Assembly (NCBI GenBank): GCA_965219015.1
Contig: CBDCNH010000011.1
Location: 930,001 to 994,000, forward strand
Direction of reading: 5' to 3'
Source: CBDCNH01 sp965219015
GTDB lineage: Bacteria; Pseudomonadota; Alphaproteobacteria; Rhodobacterales; Rhodobacteraceae
DNA length: 64,000 nt
Positions within the stretch are counted from its first letter, which is position 1, and each line of letters opens with the position of its first letter. Below, piece by piece: positions 1 to 8,154 of the stretch. A program made the translations under genes and the position numbers. The notes under the pieces were generated by a model. That model was not told where the DNA came from. It made no database searches and saw only the letters and a program-made list of their open reading frames with translations.

Positions 1-2
1 CC

Positions 3-137
3 GACCCGGACGACACCCGCGCCACCCGCATCGTCCTCGACGCCCCGGTCCCCGAAGGCGCCGAGCGCGTCACCCTTGCCGAAGGCGGCACCGCCTGCCG
101 CGACCCCGACGGGCACATCCTCGTGTTTGCGGGCTAG
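3..137 (+). CDS. 3' end of an unidentified gene, truncated by the window
   Basis: Reading from base 3 there is an open frame to a TAG at 135-137, giving the last 44 residues of a protein that ends RDPDGHILVFAG. A DPDG motif followed by a hydrophobic strand at the C-terminus is common in glyoxalase/bleomycin-resistance (VOC) family proteins, where it closes the last beta-alpha-beta unit. That assignment is only a guess from this tail. The frame has strong G/C third positions like its neighbours, which supports it being coding. Confidence 0.4.
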   Translation, partial: DPDDTRATRIVLDAPVPEGAERVTLAEGGTACRDPDGHILVFAG

Positions 138-364
138 GGTCGGATGGCCCACTTGAGGGTCTGAAGGATTGAAAGGGGCAAGTATCCCGTTTCACGTACG
201 AAGGAGTAAGTCTCCGCCGCAGACCTTTGATAGGCTTCTGTCGTACCAGGAATACCGTGGCTCAATGCTTGAGCGAGCGCTCCGAACAATGCTCAAATGC
301 CAATCGCGTCTGATTTTAGTACTCCTGGCACTGAGTTGGTTCGACAAGGCAAAATGCGTTCGCT
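138..364. other. Intergenic, no gene recognised
   Basis: This stretch between two convergent genes is clearly richer in A+T than the surroundings and carries no convincing coding signal. A short rightward ORF runs through it (169-438) but it crosses the end of the GH15 gene and resembles no known family. No transcription terminator with a T tract was seen. Confidence 0.5.
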
Positions 365-2197
365 TCAGGCGTCCACCGGCGTCTCCGCACCTTCCTCGGC
401 GCGGCGCTGTACTGGCGTGTCGAGGCGCGACAGGTTGAGGGCCGACAGGATCAGACCGACATGGCTGAACGCCTGCGGGAAGTTCCCGAGCATGATCCCT
501 GCCGCCGGATCGTATTCCTCCGCGAGGAGGCCCACGTCGTTGGCGAGGCCCGCGACCTTTTCGAAGAGCGTCACCGCCTCGTCGCGCCGGCCGAGGAGCA
601 CGTAGGCGTCGATGAGCCAGAACGAGCAGATGAGGAACGTGCCTTCCTCGGAGGTGGCCACGCCGTCGTCGGTGGCCTCGGCGTCGTAGCGCTCGACAAG
701 CCCGCTCCGCATCAGCGTGGTCTCGATGGCCGCGACGGTGCCCGCGACGCGCGGATCCTCGGGCGGCAGGAACCCGGTCAGAGCGATCTGCAACAGGCTC
801 GCATCGATCGCCTTGGAGCCGTAGGACTGCACGAACGAGTTCAACTCCGCGTCGAAGCCCTTCTCGCAGACCTCGGCATGGATCTCGTCGGCGATGTCGC
901 GCCATTGCGCGGCCTCCTCGGCACGTCCGGCCTCGGCGATGATTGTCGACGCACGGTCGAAGGTGACCCAGGCCATGACCTTCGAATGCACGAACTGTCG
1001 GCGCTCGCCGCGGGTCTCCCAGATCCCGTCGTCCGGACGGCGCCAGTTCGCTTCGAGAAACCGCAGCAGCGCGTTGCTGAGCCCGCGCTGCTCGGGATGG
1101 TTCGGCAGGCCGCCCCGGATCCCCATCGTCATGGCCTCGGCGATGTTGCCGAAGACGTCGAGCTGGAACTGTCCCGCCGCGGCGTTGCCGATCCTGACGG
1201 GCGCGGACGCGCGAAAGCCCGGCAGCCAGTCGGAGGTCCATTCGACAAGCTGCCGCTCGCCCGCGACGCCGTACATGATCTGCATCTGCGAAGGGTCGCC
1301 GGCCGCCGCGCGCATCAGCCAGTCGCGCCAGGCCGCGGCCTCGTCGAGATAGCCAAGCTCGATGAACGCCATCAGCGTCATCGCGCTGTCGCGGATCCAG
1401 CAGTACCGGTAGTCCCAGTTCCGCCCGCCGCCGATGGTCTCCGGCAGCGAGGTCGTGGCCGCGGCGACGATGCCGCCGGTCGCGGCGTAGGTGAGCGCCT
1501 TCAGCGTGATGATCGACCGGCGGACCATCTCGGTATAGGGGCCGGCGGGCGGGCAGGCGTCCGAGAAGCGTCGCCACCGGTCCGTCGTCTCGGCAAGCAC
1601 CGTGTCGATGTCGAGCCCGTCGCGGACGGGATACCACGACACCTGATGCGTCAGGCAGAAGTTGCGCCGCTCGCCCGCGGTGACCTCGAAGCGCGCGACG
1701 GTCTGCATGTCGGCGTTCTCGAACGGCACCCCGGCGCGAAAGACGATCATGTTGGGCCCGGCGATCGCCGTCAGCGTGTTGTCGTCGAGGCTGCGGACCC
1801 AAGGCACCGTGCGCCCGTAGTCGAAGCGCATCCTCAGGTGCGACGCGAAGGATACCGTGCCCTCGACCCCCTCGACGATGCGGATCAGGTCCGAGGTGTC
1901 GCCGTCGATGGGCATCAGGTCCGTGACGGTCGCGGCGCCCGTGGCGGTCCGCCATTCGGTCCGGAGGATCAGCGTGCCGTCGACGTAGGCGCGCGTCGCG
2001 GTCGCTGTCTCGTCATCGGGCGCCAGCGTCCAGCGGCCGTTGTTCCCGTCGCCGAGCAGCGCCGCGAACACCGCGCCGCCATCGAAGCGCGGGACGCAGA
2101 ACCAGTCCACGTCGCCCCGCCGCGAGATCAGCGCCGCCGTGCGGCAGTTTCCGATCAGCGCGTAGTCTTCGATCCGCCGCACTCGTGACTCCCCCAT
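365..2197 (-). CDS. Glycoside hydrolase family 15 protein (glucoamylase/trehalase-like)
   Basis: Predicted 610-aa cytoplasmic enzyme without signal peptide. Family 15 enzymes hydrolyse alpha-glucosidic bonds with inversion, and bacterial members act on maltodextrins or trehalose. The N-terminal DYALIGNCRTAALI segment with DVDWFCVPRFDG, the block GGRNWDYRYCWIRDSA near residue 265 and GIWETRG near residue 390 (carrying the likely general-acid Glu) are hallmarks; EEGTF near residue 515 fits the general-base region. The start at 2197 (MGESRVRRIEDYALIG) is preferred over the upstream ATG at 2293 because family members begin just before the RIEDYALIG motif. It is divergent from the aldehyde dehydrogenase, with 76 nt between starts. 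Substrate (trehalose, starch or other) cannot be decided. Confidence 0.9.
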   Translation of the reverse strand: MGESRVRRIEDYALIGNCRTAALISRRGDVDWFCVPRFDGGAVFAALLGDGNNGRWTLAPDDETATATRAYVDGTLILRTEWRTATGAATVTDLMPIDGDTSDLIRIVEGVEGTVSFASHLRMRFDYGRTVPWVRSLDDNTLTAIAGPNMIVFRAGVPFENADMQTVARFEVTAGERRNFCLTHQVSWYPVRDGLDIDTVLAETTDRWRRFSDACPPAGPYTEMVRRSIITLKALTYAATGGIVAAATTSLPETIGGGRNWDYRYCWIRDSAMTLMAFIELGYLDEAAAWRDWLMRAAAGDPSQMQIMYGVAGERQLVEWTSDWLPGFRASAPVRIGNAAAGQFQLDVFGNIAEAMTMGIRGGLPNHPEQRGLSNALLRFLEANWRRPDDGIWETRGERRQFVHSKVMAWVTFDRASTIIAEAGRAEEAAQWRDIADEIHAEVCEKGFDAELNSFVQSYGSKAIDASLLQIALTGFLPPEDPRVAGTVAAIETTLMRSGLVERYDAEATDDGVATSEEGTFLICSFWLIDAYVLLGRRDEAVTLFEKVAGLANDVGLLAEEYDPAAGIMLGNFPQAFSHVGLILSALNLSRLDTPVQRRAEEGAETPVDA

Positions 2198-2273
2198 TGT
2201 ACGGAGACATGCCAAGGCAGTGCGGCAAAGTCCATCCCGCGTGCTACGTTGCGGCGTTAAGGAAGGAAACCGC

Positions 2274-3653
2274 ATGGCGCATGACGGGAGCATCGAGGCC
2301 GGGCCGGCGCGCGCCTTCGCGGCGCTGGCGGGGGTTCGCGCGGCACCCTCGCAAAGCGCGCGCGCAGATCATCTCGCCGCCCTGCGCGCCGGCATCAAGG
2401 CGCGCGCGGAGGCCTTCGCCGCCGCCATCGACGCGGATTTCGGCGGCCGTCCCCGGCAGGAGACGATGCTCGCCGAGATCGGCCTCGCGCTCGCCGACAT
2501 CGACCGCACCCAAAAGGCGCTCGGCCGCTGGATGCGCCCCGTACGGACCGCCCTGCCGCCTGAGTTCCGCCCCGCCCGTGCCACGGTGACGCGCGTGCCG
2601 CTTGGCCTCGTCGGCATCCTCGCGCCCTGGAACTATCCGGTGCAGCTCGCGCTGGTGCCGCTCGTGGCAGCGCTCGCCGGCGGCAACCGGGTCATCGTGA
2701 AGCCGTCCGAGCACACCCCGCGGACGGCTGACCTGCTGGCCGACCTCATCGCCGGTGCGCTCCCCCCGGATGTCGCGCGGGTCGTCACCGGCGGGGCGGA
2801 GGTCGCCCGCGCCCTGACCGCGCTGCCGCTCGACGGGATCTTCTACACGGGCGGCACCGAGACCGGGCAGCGGGTGATGGCGGCGGCGGCGGCGAACCTC
2901 GTGCCCGTCACGCTCGAACTCGGCGGCAAGTCGCCCGCCATCGTGCTGCCCGGCGCGGACCTCCGCGCGGCGGCAAGGTCGCTGATGGCGGGCAAGCTCT
3001 TCAGCGCGGGCCAGACCTGCGTCGCACCCGACTACGTCCTCGTCCCCCGCGCCGACACCGAACCGCTGATCGCGGCCCTCCGCGAAGCCACCCGCGCGCT
3101 CTACCCGAACCCCGACGGACCCGACTATGCCGCGATCGCGCGGCCCTCCGACCGCGACCGGCTCAACGCGCTGCTCGACGGCCAGGACGCCGTGCCGCTG
3201 ATGGACCCGATGCCGGCAGCGCCGAAGCTCGGGGCCTACGCGGTGCGCGACCCGTCGCCCGAAAGCCCTCTGATGCGCGACGAGATCTTCGGCCCCATCC
3301 TGCCCGTCGTGCCCTACGACGGTCCGGACGCCGCAGCGGCCTTCGTCAACGCGCGACCCTGCCCGCTCGCGCTCTACGTCTACGGCGACCGCGACGCCGC
3401 CGCGCGCACGGCCGCCGCGGCGCGCTCCGGGGGCGCCGTCATCAACGATAGCTTGATCCACGTAGCGGCGATAACGCTGCCCTTCGGTGGTGCCGGCGCC
3501 TCGGGGATGGGCGCCTACCGCGGCGAGGAGGGCTTCCGCGCCTTCACCCGACCCCGCAGCGTGCTCGTGCAGGCGCGCTGGTCGGCCCTGCGCCTCGCCC
3601 GCCCGCCCTACGGGCGCCGCGTCGACTGGCTCATCCGTCTCCTGCTGCGCTGA
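2274..3653 (+). CDS. ALDH3-type aldehyde dehydrogenase (coniferyl-aldehyde dehydrogenase-like), probable carotenoid aldehyde oxidation
   Basis: 459-aa NAD(P)-dependent aldehyde dehydrogenase. Visible motifs are PWNYP with the oxyanion-hole Asn at residue 120, the general-base Glu in LELGGK at 215 and the catalytic Cys in GQTCVAP at 249; the C-terminal LPFGGAGASGMGAYRG block is typical of class-3 enzymes and of coniferyl-aldehyde dehydrogenases. The start at 2274 follows a GGAAGGAA ribosome site. Its 3' end overlaps the sulfotransferase gene on the other strand by 23 nt. In the staphyloxanthin pathway an ALDH of this class oxidises the C30 carotenoid aldehyde to the acid. Its position beside crtN-, glycosyltransferase- and acyltransferase-like genes suggests the same step here (inference); a general aromatic or fatty aldehyde role is the alternative. 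Confidence 0.88.
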   Translation: MAHDGSIEAGPARAFAALAGVRAAPSQSARADHLAALRAGIKARAEAFAAAIDADFGGRPRQETMLAEIGLALADIDRTQKALGRWMRPVRTALPPEFRPARATVTRVPLGLVGILAPWNYPVQLALVPLVAALAGGNRVIVKPSEHTPRTADLLADLIAGALPPDVARVVTGGAEVARALTALPLDGIFYTGGTETGQRVMAAAAANLVPVTLELGGKSPAIVLPGADLRAAARSLMAGKLFSAGQTCVAPDYVLVPRADTEPLIAALREATRALYPNPDGPDYAAIARPSDRDRLNALLDGQDAVPLMDPMPAAPKLGAYAVRDPSPESPLMRDEIFGPILPVVPYDGPDAAAAFVNARPCPLALYVYGDRDAAARTAAAARSGGAVINDSLIHVAAITLPFGGAGASGMGAYRGEEGFRAFTRPRSVLVQARWSALRLARPPYGRRVDWLIRLLLR

Positions 3654-4797
3654 GCCGGCCGTAGCGGCGCACCTCGGCGCCCCAGTGCCGCTCGACCGTC
3701 GAGACCTCCACCGGGTCGAGCCCGCTGCCCTCCGGCCGGTAGTCGGCGATGGTCGCGCGATAGCTCGCGATCCGCGTCATGGCGGCCGTGGCGCCCGGCA
3801 GCGCCAGCCGCTCCCAAAGCCGCGCGAGCACCGCCTCCGGCGACGCCACCAGATCCTCGAAACCGACCTCGGCGAAGCGGTCGGACGGCAGGCCCGCGGT
3901 GCCGTCCCGCAGGGCCGCCATCAGCCGCGGATAGGTCGCGAGGATCACCGCGTCGAGGTTCACGTGGTCCCAGCGCTGCAACGCCAACTCGCCGAGCGCG
4001 CGGGTGAGCGCCCGGCGCGACGATGCGAAGACGGCGTGCGGCTCGCGCCGGATATGGATCACGCGCGCGTCCGGGAAGCGGCGGAGCAGCAGCGGCACCT
4101 CGGCCGTGTAGGCGGGGTTCTTCAGCAGCAGCGGCCGCGTCGTCCGCCGGGCCATCGCCGCCACGTAGCGCCGGACCGCCCGCTCGCGCGCTGCCCGAAG
4201 CCTCGGCGTGCCGTGGCCCAAGAGGGCCGCCGGATAGTCGCGCGCGAAGTTGCGCGGGAAGTAGAGCGCCTGGAAATACGACAGCGGCCCGCCGTTGGCG
4301 AGGCCGACCTCGTCCTCGGTGGGCGCGTCGGGCGCCATCGCCACGCTGTCGATGAGCCGCGTGGCGGGCAGGAACGGGTCGATGAACGGCTTCAGGAGCG
4401 GCCCGAGCGTGCGGCTCTCCCACGGCATCGCGGCGCGGACCGGCGGCACGGTGGCGAACGCGCCCGACGCCGCCATCAGGTTGTGCAGATGCGTCGTGCC
4501 GCTGCGGGGATGCCCGACGATGAACACCGGCGGCACGTGCGGGCGGTCCGGCAGAAGATCGAGCGCGCGTTCGACGAGCGTGAACGGCAGCCGCACGAGC
4601 GATGTCGCGCCGGCAACGGCGAAGGCGGTCGCGCCGTGCGGCGCCGGCAGGCCGTGCCGCCAGAGAAGCGCCGCCAGCGTCGCGGGGTCCGCACCGCAGA
4701 GCGGATGGAACACGCGGTGCCAGGGGAACCCGGTCAGACCGACCGCCCGCGCCAGACCGGCGCTCGTCCGCGGGCCGCGGCGACGAGCGCCGACCAC
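3631..4797 (-). CDS. PAPS-dependent sulfotransferase at the end of the pigment operon
   Basis: 388-aa protein of the bacterial sulfotransferase family (Sulfotransferase_3 type). The 5'-phosphosulfate loop is VFIVGHPRSGTTHLHN at residues 91-106 and the 3'-phosphate site is RVIHIRREPHAVFASSRR around 245-262. The only suitable start is a GTG at 4797, so it overlaps the upstream glycosyltransferase gene by 64 nt; no ATG or GTG lies nearer the conserved core. It is the last gene of a tightly overlapping leftward run (desaturases, acyltransferase, glycosyltransferase), which suggests that it sulfates the sugar or lipid end product. Carotenoid sulfates are known from other alphaproteobacteria (caloxanthin sulfate in Erythrobacter longus), but the substrate here is inference from context only. 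Confidence 0.85.
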   Translation of the reverse strand: MVGARRRGPRTSAGLARAVGLTGFPWHRVFHPLCGADPATLAALLWRHGLPAPHGATAFAVAGATSLVRLPFTLVERALDLLPDRPHVPPVFIVGHPRSGTTHLHNLMAASGAFATVPPVRAAMPWESRTLGPLLKPFIDPFLPATRLIDSVAMAPDAPTEDEVGLANGGPLSYFQALYFPRNFARDYPAALLGHGTPRLRAARERAVRRYVAAMARRTTRPLLLKNPAYTAEVPLLLRRFPDARVIHIRREPHAVFASSRRALTRALGELALQRWDHVNLDAVILATYPRLMAALRDGTAGLPSDRFAEVGFEDLVASPEAVLARLWERLALPGATAAMTRIASYRATIADYRPEGSGLDPVEVSTVERHWGAEVRRYGRLSAAGDG

Positions 4798-5825
4798 TGG
4801 ATGGCCAGCGTCGCCACGATCCCCAAGGGATGCAGGAGCACCGACACCGCCGGCTGCCGCATCCTGAGCGCCAGCGCCGTGCGCGCCGCGAAAACCGCCG
4901 TGGAGGCGACGAAGGCGAGGTCGAACGCCATGCCTTCGGTGGTGACGAGAAGCACGAACGGCACCACGTGCCCGCCCGCGAGCAGCACCGTCCAGACCGG
5001 CAGCGCTCCGGGCGTCGCCATGCCTTCGGTCGCGTTCTTGCCGAAGCCGCGCCAGACCGCCGCGGCACCTTCGTACATCCGGCAGGTCGCGATGTCGGTG
5101 CCGTCGAAGAGGTCGGTGCGCCCCCCCGCCGCCCGGATCGCGCGCGGCATCTTCAGCCCGTCGTGGCGCGAGGCACGGAACGTGCCGTGCCCGCCCGCGG
5201 CGACGTAGGCCGCGCGCCGGACCGCCATCAGCTGCCCGCAGGCGGCGGCGAAGCCGGGGCTCGGGCTCCGTCGCGCCATCGCGAGGGGCAGATAGCCCAG
5301 CAGCAGGACAAGGATCTCCGGGATCACCAGCCGCTCGGCGAGGCTGTGCGTGAGCTGCCGCGGGAAGCCGCTCGCGAAGTCGAGATCGTGCCGGGCCATG
5401 AACGCCGCGATCCGCGCCGGCGCGCGCGGCGCGAGCCGCACGTCGGCATCGACGAACATCAACAGGTCGTGGCGGGCGGCCTCGGCAAGCTGGGCGCAGG
5501 CGAACTGCTTGCCGTTCCAGCCCGCCGGCAGCGCCGCGCCGCGGATCAGGCGCACGCGCGCGTCAGGATGGGCCGCGACGATCGCCGCCGTGGCGTCGGT
5601 CGAATGGTCGTCGAGGACGACCACCTCCAGCGTCGGGGGCGCCCCCGCCAGCGCCGCGTCGATGGCGGGCCCGATGTTGGCCGCCTCGTCGCGCGCGGGG
5701 ATGAGCACCGACAGCGGCGGCGCGTCCCCGGCGTCCGGCGGCGCCCGCAGCGCGCCGAGGTTGGCGAAGGTGAGCGCGGCGTAGAGGAACGCCAGCGCCA
5801 GCGCCATGCCGGCAAGCAGGATCAT
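4734..5825 (-). CDS. Family 2 glycosyltransferase with C-terminal membrane segments (CrtQ-like role)
   Basis: 363-aa membrane-anchored GT-A glycosyltransferase. An N-terminal hydrophobic helix (residues 2-24) precedes LSVLIPARDEAANI (38-51), LDDHSTDAT (71-79) and the metal-binding DAD in FVDADVRL at 126-128; three or four hydrophobic helices follow residue 260. This architecture matches CrtQ, the enzyme that attaches a sugar to the C30 carotenoid acid in staphyloxanthin synthesis, and also hopanoid or ceramide glycosyltransferases such as HpnI. Its start overlaps the acyltransferase stop by 4 nt (5822-5825). The sugar donor is unknown. Confidence 0.88.
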   Translation of the reverse strand: MILLAGMALALAFLYAALTFANLGALRAPPDAGDAPPLSVLIPARDEAANIGPAIDAALAGAPPTLEVVVLDDHSTDATAAIVAAHPDARVRLIRGAALPAGWNGKQFACAQLAEAARHDLLMFVDADVRLAPRAPARIAAFMARHDLDFASGFPRQLTHSLAERLVIPEILVLLLGYLPLAMARRSPSPGFAAACGQLMAVRRAAYVAAGGHGTFRASRHDGLKMPRAIRAAGGRTDLFDGTDIATCRMYEGAAAVWRGFGKNATEGMATPGALPVWTVLLAGGHVVPFVLLVTTEGMAFDLAFVASTAVFAARTALALRMRQPAVSVLLHPLGIVATLAIQWSALVAAARGRAPVWRGRSV

Positions 5826-6637
5826 CGCCGCCCCGACCCCTCTGGATGCGATGGCAGCACCGTGTGGTCGGCCTCGAACGGCCGCCCGGCCAGCGTGGCG
5901 CGAAGCCTGCGCCAGCCGTCGTAGACGCCGCCGACGCCGCGCCGGCCCTCCACCAGCGCGGTGAACGCGCTCTCGTCGCGCGACTCTGCCCGCGCGGCAA
6001 GCCCGTCCATAGTCGCGGTCAGCGCGTGTTCGAGCCGCCCCGTCCAGCCCGCCGCGTCATCCTCGCCCTCGAGCGGCGCGCCGAACGCCACCAGCGCCTC
6101 GGGCCGCTTCTGCGCCCAGAACGGGTACTCCATCGCCATCGGCAGCGCCACGGCACCCGGCACCCGCGCCATCACATGCGCCACGCCCGGCACGAAGCCG
6201 ATGGGCCGCACGCGCGCATCGGCAAAGGTCGCCTGCGAGGTCATCCACAGCATCCGGCGGGGGTCCGCCAGCACGTGCCGCGACACCGCGAGGAACCGTG
6301 CCGCGCCCGCCCGGCCCTCGGGCACGCCGAAGATGCCGACGCGGCGCATGAAAGCATAGCGGTCGAGCGCCGCCGACGCCATCGGGCCGAAGGGATGATG
6401 GCGCGGGAAGAGCCGGTCGGCGAGGATGAGGAGCAGCGCCGGATCCCACCACGACGGATGGTTGCAGTACACGACGACCGGCCGCCCGTCGGGCAGCTCG
6501 GGCACGCCGGGCCGCGCCACCCGGAGCGCGCGGAACGACCCCCGGACCTGCCGAGCCATCACGCCGGTGAAGAACCGGCACATGACCTCCGAGCGCAGCG
6601 CGACGGGGTCGTCCGCGAGGCTACTCGGCCGCGACAT
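5822..6637 (-). CDS. PlsC/GNAT-fold-type 1-acyl-glycerol-phosphate acyltransferase-like protein (CrtO-like role)
   Basis: 271-aa member of the glycerolipid acyltransferase group. The catalytic HX4D motif is NHPSWWD with His60 and Asp65, followed by a second block around GIFGVPEGRAGAARF. In staphyloxanthin synthesis the unrelated-looking but functionally equivalent CrtO adds a fatty acid to the glucosyl carotenoid; planctomycete and methylobacterial C30 clusters also carry such acyltransferases. The start at 6637 (MSRPSS) overlaps the upstream oxidoreductase by 17 nt and is preferred over the ATG at 6673. Sits between the desaturase and glycosyltransferase genes, so acylation of a glycosylated carotenoid is a reasonable inference; a hopanoid- or phospholipid-directed role is possible. 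Confidence 0.82.
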   Translation of the reverse strand: MSRPSSLADDPVALRSEVMCRFFTGVMARQVRGSFRALRVARPGVPELPDGRPVVVYCNHPSWWDPALLLILADRLFPRHHPFGPMASAALDRYAFMRRVGIFGVPEGRAGAARFLAVSRHVLADPRRMLWMTSQATFADARVRPIGFVPGVAHVMARVPGAVALPMAMEYPFWAQKRPEALVAFGAPLEGEDDAAGWTGRLEHALTATMDGLAARAESRDESAFTALVEGRRGVGGVYDGWRRLRATLAGRPFEADHTVLPSHPEGSGRR

Positions 6638-8141
6638 CCGCGCCCACCGCACGCGCGTCGGCATCGACCGCATCGGCCGCGATCCAGCCCGACATCAGCG
6701 CCATCGGCATCCCCGGCCCCGGATGCGCCGAGCCGCCCGCGAGGTAGAGCCCCGGCACCTGCCGCGAGCGGTTGCCGGGCTTGAACGCGCCCAGCATCCG
6801 GCCGTGGCTCGCGAGCCCGTAGATCGCGCCGTCGAGCACGCGGTAGCGCTCGTGGATGTCGGCAGGCGTCAGCACCCGCTCGACGCGGATGCGGTCCTCG
6901 ATGTCGCCCATTCCCGCCGCGCGGCCGAGCTTGTCGAGGATCGTGCGCCGGTACGCGGGCAGCATCGCGCGCCAGTCGTGGCCGGGCCGCAGGTACGGCG
7001 TATGGACGAGGACGTAGAGCGCCTCGCCGCCCGCGGGCGCCACGCCGGGCTCGGTGCGCGCCGGGGCCGCGATGTAGGCCGTCGGGTCGGGCGCCGGCTC
7101 GCCCGTCTTGTAGATCGCGTCGAACTCCTCCTCGGGGTCGCGCGAGAAGACGAAGTTGTGATGCGCGAGGTGCTCGTAGGCGCGGTCGAGCCCGAGGTAG
7201 AGCACCACGCCCGAGCACGCCGCCTCGCGCTTCCTGACCTTCGCGAAGCGCCGCGCGGGCTCGCCGCCGACGAGCTCGCGGTAGGTCCGCACGCTGTCCA
7301 TGTTGGACACGATCGCGTCGAAGGCGAGGCGCTCGCCGGCGGCGGTCGTGACCGCCACGGCGCGCCCGCGCTCCTGCACGATGCCCGTCACGTCGACGCC
7401 CGTGCGGTACTCGACGCCGAGCTCCTCGCCGAGCGCGCGCAGCGCCGCCGGAACCGCGCGCGTGCCCCCCATCGGGTACCAGACGCCCTCGGCCACCTGC
7501 ATCTGCGCGATGCCGCAGAGCACCGCCGGCGAGGCGGCGGGCGATGAGCCGACATACTGGATGAAGTGCTCGAGCATCTGCGCCACGCGCGGATCCTTGA
7601 CGTGCCGGTTGACCTGCTCGGAGACGGTGCGCGGCATCCTGAGCGCCAGCACGTCGCGCATGGTGTCGAGCGACATGTTCTCCTTGAGGTTCATCGTGTC
7701 GCGCAGATCCTCGACCGAGCGCCAGAAGAAGAACCGGTCCGACACCTCCGAGAGCCGCTTCGCCACCTTGAGGAAGTCGCCGTAGCCCGCCGCGTCGCCC
7801 GGCGCGAAGGCCGCGAGCTTGCCCGCCATCGCGGCCGGCTCCTGCGCGAGGTCGAGCACCGCGCCATCGTCCCAGAAGCACCGCCACTGCGGGTCGAGCC
7901 GGCGCAGGTCGAGCGCCTTGGCATAATCCCGCCCGGCCTCCGCGAAGATGCGCTCGAGCACCCGCGGCATGGTCAGGATCGTCGGCCCCATGTCGAAGCG
8001 GTAGCCGTCCTCCTCGAGCACCGCCGCCTTGCCGCCGAGCCAGTCGTTCTTCTCGAGAAGCGTGACCCGGTGCCCCCGCGCCGCCAGCGTCGCCGCCGCC
8101 GCGAGCCCCCCGAGCCCGCCGCCGATGATGCCAATGCTCAT
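6621..8141 (-). CDS. CrtI/CrtN/CrtP-family FAD oxidoreductase (second C30 carotenoid desaturase or terminal oxidase)
   Basis: 506-aa flavoprotein. The dinucleotide-binding GIIGGGLGGLAAA is at residues 4-16, LEKNDWLGGKAA follows near 29-40, and the C-terminal FAD contact is LYLAGGSAHPGPGMPMALMSGW. It starts ATGA-overlapped with the stop of the GIY-YIG gene (8138-8141). Two paralogous CrtI-type enzymes in one operon are the rule in C30 pathways: one desaturates the C30 backbone, the other adds the terminal oxygen (CrtP/CrtNb) or desaturates further. Because the locus also holds an aldehyde dehydrogenase, an oxidase role for this copy is attractive, but I cannot prove the division of labour from sequence alone. 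Confidence 0.88.
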   Translation of the reverse strand: MSIGIIGGGLGGLAAAATLAARGHRVTLLEKNDWLGGKAAVLEEDGYRFDMGPTILTMPRVLERIFAEAGRDYAKALDLRRLDPQWRCFWDDGAVLDLAQEPAAMAGKLAAFAPGDAAGYGDFLKVAKRLSEVSDRFFFWRSVEDLRDTMNLKENMSLDTMRDVLALRMPRTVSEQVNRHVKDPRVAQMLEHFIQYVGSSPAASPAVLCGIAQMQVAEGVWYPMGGTRAVPAALRALGEELGVEYRTGVDVTGIVQERGRAVAVTTAAGERLAFDAIVSNMDSVRTYRELVGGEPARRFAKVRKREAACSGVVLYLGLDRAYEHLAHHNFVFSRDPEEEFDAIYKTGEPAPDPTAYIAAPARTEPGVAPAGGEALYVLVHTPYLRPGHDWRAMLPAYRRTILDKLGRAAGMGDIEDRIRVERVLTPADIHERYRVLDGAIYGLASHGRMLGAFKPGNRSRQVPGLYLAGGSAHPGPGMPMALMSGWIAADAVDADARAVGADVAAE

Positions 8142-8154
8142 TCCGCCGCCTCCT
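8135..8154. repeat. 20-bp direct repeat, copy 1, flanking the GIY-YIG gene
   Basis: A 20-bp sequence that is identical to bases 9073-9092. On the minus strand it spans the Shine-Dalgarno (AGGAGG), the codons for Glu-Ala-Ala-Glu, the TGA of the GIY-YIG gene and the first codons of the downstream crt-family gene. Confidence 0.9.

Noticed and set aside
169..438. 89-aa rightward ORF in the AT-richer gap near the left end
   Set aside because: It overlaps the 3' end of the GH15 gene on the other strand, shows no third-position bias and no family resemblance.
192..1955. Long leftward and rightward ORFs over the GH15 gene (192-1955 minus, 461-2188 plus)
   Set aside because: They are antisense or out-of-frame shadows created by high G+C; the proteins are Arg-rich with no family resemblance, whereas the 365-2197 frame has clear GH15 motifs.
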